Source: Selenomonadaceae bacterium
GTDB lineage: Bacteria; Bacillota; Negativicutes; Selenomonadales; Selenomonadaceae
Assembly: GCA_017445435.1 (NCBI GenBank)
Contig: JAFSUE010000137.1
Coordinates: 1-5,489, forward strand
Length of the DNA: 5,489 bases
Reading direction: 5' to 3'
The notes below the pieces were generated by a model. That model had not been told where the DNA came from. It saw nothing but the letters and a program-made list of their open reading frames with translations, and did not search any database. This document shows, in pieces, positions 1 through 4,510 of the stretch. The position numbers and the translations under genes were made by a program. Each line of letters opens with the position of its first letter. The stretch's first letter is position 1.

Positions 1-71
1 CACATTGTCACGCCCAAAACTATGAGCACCATTAAGCCTAAAATGCCGCCTATCAACAAAAATTTTTTCAC
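1..71 (-). CDS. N-terminus of a membrane-anchored or exported protein (partial)
   Basis: Only the first 23 codons are in the window; the gene continues off the left edge. It starts with GTG at 69-71. An in-frame TAG lies two codons upstream, so no earlier start is possible. A purine-rich AAGAAAGGA on the minus strand about 11 nt before the GTG is an acceptable ribosome binding site. The translation opens Met-Lys-Lys-Phe followed by about 18 hydrophobic residues (Leu, Ile, Gly, Val), which is a signal peptide or single membrane anchor. It lies 70 bp downstream of the lptD-like gene on the same strand, so co-transcription is likely. In Negativicutes, LPS-transport genes are often near other envelope-assembly genes whose products start with such an anchor (TamB-type proteins are one example), but nothing visible here identifies the family. 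Confidence 0.7.
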   Translation of the reverse strand, partial: MKKFLLIGGILGLMVLIVLGVTM

Positions 72-103
72 GTACTAAACAATCCTTTCTTCGCAATGAA
101 AAA

Positions 104-138
104 ATTCTGCATTCTAAATTCTAAATTCTTAATTCGCA
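104..138. repeat. Heptanucleotide tandem repeat, ATTCTAA family (array A)
   Basis: Five consecutive 7-bp units lie head to tail: ATTCTGC, ATTCTAA, ATTCTAA, ATTCTTA, ATTCGCA. All share the ATTC core and two are identical. The array starts 3 bp beyond the stop codon of the lptD-like gene (stop at 142-144) and fills most of the 70-bp gap to the next minus-strand gene. A related array in the opposite orientation lies at 2497-2524. The repeat is seen directly; its function is unknown. Confidence 0.75.
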
Positions 139-141
139 AGA

Positions 142-1758
142 TCACCACGGCGTAAATTGCCAGTGCATTTCAAATTTTTTGCGCTTAGCTCTCCAACGTA
201 AAACTGCCGTCGAACAGTGCAAGTCACGGAACCAATAATAGTCAACGTCTTCAAGCGTCCCGCCTTCGGTGTTATACTTCAAGCCAATAACAAATCTATC
301 TTTAGGCGTCAGCTGATAACTTACGCCCGCCAAAAATTTGCTGGAATAACTGTCTGAATTTTCATATTCAAATAATGAGTTCTCCGAATTATTTTTAGTG
401 TAGTTGTAACCTATGAAGGCGGCGAATCTGTCATCAAATTCACGCCCCAATTTTACGTCGTAGTTCATACCTTTTACAGTCGTATTCCCAATATTTTCTG
501 GAGATTTTACGTTATCGCGCGTCAAAGTGTAGCTTGTACTCAACATCAAAATATATTTTTCATCAAGAATAATCGGGTCATGCGTCAAGCCAAGTTCCAA
601 TTTATGGTGTGTACTTGAGGCGTTATCGTCGCTCCATTTGCCAACTTCATATTCCAGCTTGTAAGACAAAGGCAAGCCGCCAAAATGTTTAGTGTAGTTC
701 GTGTAAAATGACGGCGTCTTTTGAATCCACTTTTTGTCGCCGTCGAAATAGTAACCGTACAAAATGCGTGCGTCCAATTCCCTGTTGCTGTACTGAATTT
801 CAGCGCTACTGCGGACGCCTTGCTTAGAATTTACATGAGCATTAATAACGCCAGTCACGTTGTCGAACAGCGGAATTTCAAAGGTATCCTCAATGTAAAC
901 GCCTTCATCTTTATCGTAGCCGATACGCGGGAAATATGGGCGCTCTTCTTCTTCAATTCGGCGCTCTTCATATTCTTTAGTACCGACAAGACGATTTTTA
1001 ATCCAAAACTTTACATTGTACATTCTGATAATTTGTTCGGGCCAAATTTCCATACGGTCAGCGCTAAGGTGGTAGTCAGGAATTTTAGCGTTACACTTAG
1101 TCTGCGTGCCTTCATAAATTACGACGTGGTCAGGATAAAATTCAAAGCGCTTGCCAGAAATATAATATTCGCCAGCTTTACCTTCAGCATAATCCATCGT
1201 GCCAGTTTTCTTGCCGTAATTGTAAATCATATTGTAGCCGTCCAACGTGACGCGCGGCGCATTCGGCGTAAGTTGTAACATATGCCCTTTATCTTCGACG
1301 CGGACTTCTTGATCTTTAATGTTGCCAGACACTTCGTCACTTTGGAAACGGTAGCCTTCAAGCTGAATAATATCAACTTTGCCAGTCGCTACAAATTCAC
1401 CGTTCGCGGCGTTGTAAACTAAGTCGTCACCTTCAAAAGCTACTGGAACTTTGGCTGGGTCAATTTCGCCAGGAAGTTCAGCTTTTTTTTCTTCAATGTC
1501 AGCAAGCAACTTTTTCTGTTCTTCCGTCAACTGATTGGCGCGGCGTTCACGTCTGCGATTTTCAATGTAGTCAAAAATATCCGTCGAAGTATCGGAACTT
1601 GACTTGTACGGTTTTGCTTGAGCGTCAGGCAAATCGATAACTGCATAACTCAAGCCGAAAATTAAAATAGCAGGCAATGCGCGGCTAATCGTTACGAGCA
1701 AGTCGCGGAATTTTTTTTGTTCCCTGCGTCTAAGATTTTTAATAAATTTTTTAAGCAT
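142..1758 (-). CDS. lptD: LptD/OstA-like outer-membrane LPS-transport protein
   Basis: 538 residues. LptD is the outer-membrane end of the Lpt pathway: its N-terminal beta-jellyroll receives lipopolysaccharide from the periplasmic bridge and its barrel inserts it into the outer leaflet. Residues 1-20 are very basic, 21-43 hydrophobic, and Ala-Gln-Ala at 46-48 is a good signal-peptidase site. Residues 68-95 are charged and probably helical. Residues 105-255 resemble the OstA/LptA fold of short beta-strands (for example GDDLVYNAANGEFVATGKVD, 110-129). Residues 280-538 alternate aromatic and polar residues as in a barrel and end in Trp, the usual C-terminal aromatic of BamA substrates. The C-terminal Arg-Asp-Leu-His-Cys (511-515) recalls LptD-family endings. 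Beyond the signal region only Cys222 and Cys515 are present, one per domain. The protein is much shorter than enterobacterial LptD (nearly 800 residues). The ATG start has only a weak GGTAGA upstream. It could instead be an OstA-family paralogue. Confidence 0.72.
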   Translation of the reverse strand: MLKKFIKNLRRREQKKFRDLLVTISRALPAILIFGLSYAVIDLPDAQAKPYKSSSDTSTDIFDYIENRRRERRANQLTEEQKKLLADIEEKKAELPGEIDPAKVPVAFEGDDLVYNAANGEFVATGKVDIIQLEGYRFQSDEVSGNIKDQEVRVEDKGHMLQLTPNAPRVTLDGYNMIYNYGKKTGTMDYAEGKAGEYYISGKRFEFYPDHVVIYEGTQTKCNAKIPDYHLSADRMEIWPEQIIRMYNVKFWIKNRLVGTKEYEERRIEEEERPYFPRIGYDKDEGVYIEDTFEIPLFDNVTGVINAHVNSKQGVRSSAEIQYSNRELDARILYGYYFDGDKKWIQKTPSFYTNYTKHFGGLPLSYKLEYEVGKWSDDNASSTHHKLELGLTHDPIILDEKYILMLSTSYTLTRDNVKSPENIGNTTVKGMNYDVKLGREFDDRFAAFIGYNYTKNNSENSLFEYENSDSYSSKFLAGVSYQLTPKDRFVIGLKYNTEGGTLEDVDYYWFRDLHCSTAVLRWRAKRKKFEMHWQFTPW

Positions 1759-1794
1759 TCATCTACCAACTCATTCGTTAATCGTTGAATCGTT

Positions 1795-1814
1795 ATGTTA
1801 AAATTTTTAAACAT
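1795..1814. repeat. Near-palindrome in the lptD leader
   Basis: The 20-bp stretch reads ATGTTAAAA on one side and TTTTTAAACAT on the other, a near-perfect inverted repeat with one extra base. It lies between the presumed lptD transcription start and the start codon. It is very AT-rich, so it could be chance or a weak leader hairpin. Confidence 0.3.
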
Positions 1815-1838
1815 AAAGCTGAATTATATCTAGCTTTA
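1814..1838 (-). promoter_or_regulatory. Promoter -10 of the lptD-like gene inside an inverted repeat
   Basis: On the minus strand a perfect TATAAT lies at 1823-1828, which would start transcription about 60 nt before the lptD-like ATG. The -35 position (about 1846-1851, ACGTTT) matches the consensus poorly. The -10 box is flanked by perfect 7-bp inverted arms, TAAAGCT (1814-1820) and AGCTTTA (1832-1838), with 11 bp between them. A poor -35 together with a palindrome over the -10 fits a regulated promoter, but the regulator is unknown and the operator role is inferred. Confidence 0.5.
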
Positions 1839-1892
1839 ACAAAAAAAACGTCTGCATATTTTCTGTGTTAAGCCATTGGCTACAACGTTTCT

Positions 1893-1997
1893 TTAATTGT
1901 AACTGTATCCTTCTGCAACTTTTTTATCCAATTCGCCATAAAAATTTTTAGCGCGATTTTCTGACTGATAACTCAAATATTTCCGTGCCATAAGCAT
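1893..1997 (-). other. Coding-looking 34-codon ORF, possible gene remnant
   Basis: An open frame of 34 codons runs from ATG at 1995-1997 to TAA at 1893-1895; a second in-frame ATG follows two codons later. Its codons (CGC, GCT, GGC, GAA, AAA) resemble those of the neighbouring real genes, and the product is a balanced hydrophilic sequence rich in Lys, Glu, Tyr and Asn, ending Glu-Gly-Tyr-Ser-Tyr-Asn. There is no Shine-Dalgarno at a useful distance (the nearest, GGAGGG, is in the terminator stem about 24 nt away) and a stop lies four codons upstream. It sits between the bidirectional terminator and the lptD promoter. It may be the surviving 3' end of a decayed gene, a small protein, or chance. 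The family is not recognised. Confidence 0.25.
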
Positions 1998-2004
1998 AAT
2001 TTTA

Positions 2005-2039
2005 ATTTAAAAAATTACCCTCCATTCAGAGGGTTTTTT
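2005..2039. terminator. Bidirectional intrinsic terminator
   Basis: A perfect 6-bp stem, ACCCTC (2017-2022) with GAGGGT (2029-2034), has a 6-nt loop. On the plus strand it is followed by five more T (2035-2039). On the minus strand it is followed by AA and six T, with further AT-rich sequence. It can work in either direction. The minus-strand reading is best explained, since a consensus leftward promoter lies about 220 bp upstream at 2257-2285. No plus-strand gene that would use it is visible to its left, where the lptD-like gene is read away from it. Confidence 0.75.
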
Positions 2040-2161
2040 ATACTTGCCACAATTTCTGAATATGTACTGTCTAGAGATTTTAGAATTCTCCACAAGATAT
2101 TCCGCCCTTCTAGGCTTAATTCACAATAATTTTTTACCAACTTTCTTTTCCTCACCAACAT
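2015..2161 (-). CDS. Small ORF of 48 residues between a consensus promoter and a terminator
   Basis: The frame runs from ATG at 2159-2161 (an alternative GTG is at 2153-2155) to TAA at 2015-2017, which overlaps the terminator stem, so the transcript would end with the reading frame. The product starts with a basic stretch (Val-Arg-Lys-Arg-Lys), then an amphipathic middle (Asn-Ile-Leu-Trp-Arg-Ile-Leu-Lys-Ser-Leu), and ends Pro-Leu-Asn-Gly-Gly. Codon use (AGA, AGG, CTA, ATA) differs from the flanking genes, which prefer CGC and CGT, and may point to foreign origin or to no coding role. There is no good ribosome binding site. The same frame is open upstream to an ATG at 2231-2233 except for one TGA at 2195-2197, so it may be the 3' part of a 71-codon gene broken by a nonsense mutation. 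The promoter and terminator favour a real transcript; protein coding is uncertain and the family is unknown. Confidence 0.35.
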   Translation of the reverse strand: MLVRKRKLVKNYCELSLEGRNILWRILKSLDSTYSEIVASIKNPLNGG

Positions 2162-2256
2162 TAAATAATTTGAATTTATTTTATTTGTTGATTGTCATTT
2201 AAAATTTTTAATAATGTCAACCAATAATTTCATACGCTTATTTCTGCGACAATTAT

Positions 2257-2285
2257 ATTTTACATTTCGGCAAATTATTTGTCAA
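2257..2285 (-). promoter_or_regulatory. Consensus leftward sigma-A promoter with possible operator
   Basis: On the minus strand TTGACA (2280-2285), a 17-bp spacer and TAAAAT (2257-2262) form a near-ideal housekeeping promoter. The start point would be near 2250 and the transcript would run about 215-245 nt to the terminator at 2005-2034. The -35 box and the first part of the spacer contain the inverted repeat GACAAA-TAA-TTTGCC (2269-2283), almost identical to the one in the typA promoter. A TATAAT at 2252-2257 is 22 bp from the -35, too far to be the partner. Confidence 0.65.
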
Positions 2286-2375
2286 ACTAACCGACATAAA
2301 CATTCAATTTATATTTACGTAGTGGAAAATTTCAAAAAAATCATAACTATTTTTCGCGCAGTCTGCTAAAGTCGA

Positions 2376-2470
2376 TAAAAAATTTTGCAGTGAAAAGAGA
2401 AATACGCCAAATTATTAATCGGGCAAATTCTTTACCGCGAAAAATTCTTCACTGCGATATATTTTTTTTA
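2376..2470. repeat. Structured inverted-repeat block with T-runs on both strands
   Basis: Perfect 8-bp arms GCAGTGAA (2387-2394) and TTCACTGC (2448-2455) enclose 53 bp. The outer flanks are also loosely complementary (TAAAAAAT at 2376-2383 against ATTTTTTTTA at 2461-2470). A run of eight T follows the right arm on the plus strand, and six T follow the left arm on the minus strand. The loop contains two copies of a GCCAAATT/GGCAAATT-type motif (2406-2420 and 2422-2436) related to the operator-like sequence in the two nearby promoters. It may be a long-loop terminator, a small structured RNA or a decayed repeat. No known RNA family is recognised. Confidence 0.4.
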
Positions 2471-2496
2471 AGATGTTCAATTTATTTTTGCAATTC

Positions 2497-2524
2497 GCCG
2501 AATTTAGAATTTAGAAATTAGAAT
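2497..2524. repeat. Heptanucleotide tandem repeat, ATTCTAA family (array C)
   Basis: Units read on the plus strand are GCCGAAT (degenerate), TTAGAAT, TTAGAAA and TTAGAAT. This is the reverse complement of the ATTCTAA unit at 104-138, and the degenerate first unit also resembles the edge unit of that array. It ends about 28 bp before the typA -35 box. It is a dispersed copy of the same intergenic repeat family. Confidence 0.65.
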
Positions 2525-2552
2525 TTTATTGTGCCTAAAAAGTAGTTCATCA

Positions 2553-2581
2553 TTGACAAAAAATTTGCCAGTGTCTAAAAT
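2553..2581 (+). promoter_or_regulatory. Consensus sigma-A promoter of typA with possible operator
   Basis: TTGACA (2553-2558), a 17-bp spacer and TAAAAT (2576-2581) make a strong housekeeping promoter. Transcription should begin near 2588, giving a leader of about 70 nt before the typA ATG. The inverted repeat GACAAA-AAA-TTTGCC (2555-2569) overlaps the -35 box, so a repressor bound there would block RNA polymerase. Because no terminator or other clear promoter separates typA from ecfT, this promoter probably serves both. Confidence 0.8.
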
Positions 2582-2598
2582 ATTTTTAGAAAAATTTT

Positions 2599-2629
2599 TT
2601 CGGCTTAGTTTTGGCACGAATTTTTTTTT
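2599..2629 (+). other. Possible leader hairpin followed by nine T
   Basis: In the typA leader, TTCGGC (2599-2604) can pair with GC-A-CGAA (2614-2620, one bulged A), leaving a 9-nt loop. Nine T follow at 2621-2629. That is the layout of a weak intrinsic terminator. An alternative pairing of CGGC (2601-2604) with GCCG (2630-2633) would disrupt it. The stem is short, so attenuation is only a possibility; the T-run may simply reflect AT-rich leader sequence. Confidence 0.2.
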
Positions 2630-2643
2630 GCCGCTAAACCGTT

Positions 2644-2649
2644 GAGGGG
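2644..2649 (+). promoter_or_regulatory. Shine-Dalgarno that fixes the typA start
   Basis: GAGGGG lies 10 nt before the ATG at 2660-2662 and is the best ribosome binding site in the window. An in-frame TTG at 2642-2644 overlaps it and would place the start codon in the binding site itself, so the ATG at 2660 is the correct start. Confidence 0.8.
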
Positions 2650-2659
2650 AAATAACATT

Positions 2660-4477
2660 ATGAAGAATGACGGAATTAGAAATTTAGCAATTATCGCCCA
2701 CGTTGATCACGGCAAGACTAGCCTTGTTGATTGTATGTTGCGGCAGAGTCATATTTTCCGCGAAAATGAACAAGTTGCAGAACGCGTTATGGATTCAAAC
2801 GACCTTGAACGCGAACGCGGCATTACGATTCTTTCAAAGAATACCGCAATTTTTTATAACGGCGTAAAAATTAATATCATCGACACGCCTGGACACAGCG
2901 ATTTTTCTGGCGAAGTTGAGCGCGTTTTAAATATGGCGGACGGCGTACTTTTGCTTGTCGACGCATTTGAAGGCGTTATGTCACAAACGCGCTACGTTTT
3001 GCGGAAAGCGCTTGAACATAAACTCAAGCCCATTGTCGTTATAAATAAAATTGACCGTCCCGACGCACGCATTGACGAAGTAAACGACGAAATTTTAGAA
3101 TTGTTTATGGAACTCGGCGCAGATGATGAACAGCTTGACTTCCCCGTCATTTACACTTCCGCGAAAATTGGCATTGCTAAAAAATCTATTGACGAAGATA
3201 GCCACGATATAAAGCCGTTGCTGAATACGATTCTTGAAGAAATTCCCGCGCCTGAAGGTGAACTCGACGCGCCATTACAAATGGTCGTAACGACGCTTGA
3301 GGCTAACGATTACGTTGGCAAGCTTGCTATCGGCAGGATTCATCGCGGCAAAATTAAATCTGGTGAAGTCGTCGCGCTTATCAGTGAACATGAAACGAAG
3401 AAAGCTAAAGTTGGAAAAGTTTTTACCTACGACGGCTTAAACCGCGTTGAAGTTGCAGAAGCGTCAATGGGTCAAATCGTCGCGTTGACCGGTTTGGGTG
3501 ACGTGTCAATAGGTGATACAATTGCTGACGTTGACAAGCCCGAAGCGTTGCCTGGAATTCGCGTTGATGAACCAACTCTAAGCGTAACTTTTGGCGTCAA
3601 TACAAGTCCATTTGCTGGACGTGAAGGACAATTCGTCACTAGCCGCCATATTCGTGACAGACTTTTCAAAGAGTCGCAAACTAACGTTGCCTTGCGCGTT
3701 GAGGAAACGGATTCAGCTGACGTTTTCAAAGTTAGTGGACGCGGTGAACTTCATCTTTCCATTTTGATTGAGACAATGCGCCGTGAAGGTTACGAAATGC
3801 AAGTTGGCAAGCCTGAAGTTGTTTATAAAATGGTGGACGGCAAAAAGCTTGAACCGATTGAAAGTTTGACCGTCGAAGTGCCGCAGGAATTTATGGGTAC
3901 GGTTATGGAACTTCTTGGCAGAAGAAAAGCTGAAATGGTTGATATGTCGGAAGTTGCTGGATATATGCGCATACACTTTTTAATTCCTGCGCGGGGGCTT
4001 ATTGGTTTTCGCTCGGAACTTTTGACAAATACGAAGGGAAACGGCGTAATGCATCACGTCTTCCATAGCTACGCACCGTACAAGGGCGATATTGCGGGAC
4101 GTAATCGCGGCAGTTTAGTTGCCTTTGAAGAAGGTACGACGACTGGATACGGCATTTTCAATTTGCAAGATCGCGGCATAATGTTTATTGAACCGAATCA
4201 AAAAGTTTACGAAGGAATGATTGTCGGCGAAAATTCCCGCGAAGTTGACATAGATATAAATCCTTGCAAACAAAAGCATGTAACGAATATGCGCTCCTCT
4301 GCGTCGGACGAAGCGATTAGACTTGTGCCGCCTAAGATTATGAGTCTTGAACAGGCGCTTGAATATATTAATGATGATGAACTTGTCGAAGTCACGCCGC
4401 AAAGTATTCGTCTGCGTAAAGCTGTACTCGACCGTACCACACGCGGCAGAGCGGCTAAAAATGCACGTAAAGCTTAA
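2660..4477 (+). CDS. typA: Translational GTPase TypA/BipA
   Basis: 605 residues from the ATG at 2660, the usual full length. TypA/BipA is an EF-G-like GTPase that binds the 70S ribosome and supports ribosome assembly and growth under cold and other stresses. All GTP-binding motifs are present: AHVDHGKT (13-20), RGIT switch I (53-56), DTPGH (75-79), NKID (129-132) and SAK (167-169). His79 is the EF-G-type catalytic histidine. The family signature SNDLERERGITI is at 46-57. After the GTPase domain (about 1-200) come a beta-barrel domain II (about 205-300), EF-G-like domains III and V (about 305-480, with SGRGELHLSILIETMRREG in the middle) and the TypA-specific C-terminal domain ending in basic residues. 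It has its own consensus promoter. Its TAA stop forms the first bases of a 7-bp repeat array leading into ecfT, with which it is probably co-transcribed. No lesion is seen. Confidence 0.97.
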   Translation: MKNDGIRNLAIIAHVDHGKTSLVDCMLRQSHIFRENEQVAERVMDSNDLERERGITILSKNTAIFYNGVKINIIDTPGHSDFSGEVERVLNMADGVLLLVDAFEGVMSQTRYVLRKALEHKLKPIVVINKIDRPDARIDEVNDEILELFMELGADDEQLDFPVIYTSAKIGIAKKSIDEDSHDIKPLLNTILEEIPAPEGELDAPLQMVVTTLEANDYVGKLAIGRIHRGKIKSGEVVALISEHETKKAKVGKVFTYDGLNRVEVAEASMGQIVALTGLGDVSIGDTIADVDKPEALPGIRVDEPTLSVTFGVNTSPFAGREGQFVTSRHIRDRLFKESQTNVALRVEETDSADVFKVSGRGELHLSILIETMRREGYEMQVGKPEVVYKMVDGKKLEPIESLTVEVPQEFMGTVMELLGRRKAEMVDMSEVAGYMRIHFLIPARGLIGFRSELLTNTKGNGVMHHVFHSYAPYKGDIAGRNRGSLVAFEEGTTTGYGIFNLQDRGIMFIEPNQKVYEGMIVGENSREVDIDINPCKQKHVTNMRSSASDEAIRLVPPKIMSLEQALEYINDDELVEVTPQSIRLRKAVLDRTTRGRAAKNARKA

Positions 4478-4509
4478 CTACTGACTACTAACTACTAACT
4501 ACTAACTAA
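4475..4509. repeat. Heptanucleotide tandem repeat, CTACTAA family (array B), bridging typA and ecfT
   Basis: Exactly five 7-bp units begin on the first base of the typA stop codon: TAACTAC, TGACTAC, TAACTAC, TAACTAC, TAACTAA. One base then separates the array from the ecfT ATG at 4511. The array therefore supplies the stop of one gene and the whole ribosome-binding region of the next. The same unit recurs at 5414-5462. The repetition is seen directly; effects on expression or length variation are inferred. Confidence 0.85.
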
Positions 4510-4510
4510 A

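Noticed and set aside
721..1278. 185-codon open frame on the plus strand inside the lptD-like gene
   Set aside because: It is antisense to a well-supported beta-barrel gene, has no ribosome binding site or recognisable domain, and its hydrophobic Val/Phe/Ile-rich composition is the mirror of the real codons.
2195..2197. Selenocysteine reading of the in-frame TGA
   Set aside because: The sequence immediately after the TGA is AT-rich without a stem-loop that could act as a bacterial SECIS element.
2252..2257. TATAAT as the -10 of the leftward promoter
   Set aside because: It is 22 bp from the TTGACA box, whereas the overlapping TAAAAT gives the ideal 17-bp spacing.
2300..2521. Plus-strand frame open for about 73 codons in the spacer
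   Set aside because: It has no ATG; the only usable start is GTG at 2390-2392 without a ribosome binding site. It runs through the inverted repeat and the heptad array, and its composition follows the AT-rich spacer.
2642..2644. TTG as an upstream start for typA
   Set aside because: It overlaps the Shine-Dalgarno, and TypA family proteins begin close to the IRNLAIIAHVDHGKT motif, which the ATG at 2660 gives.
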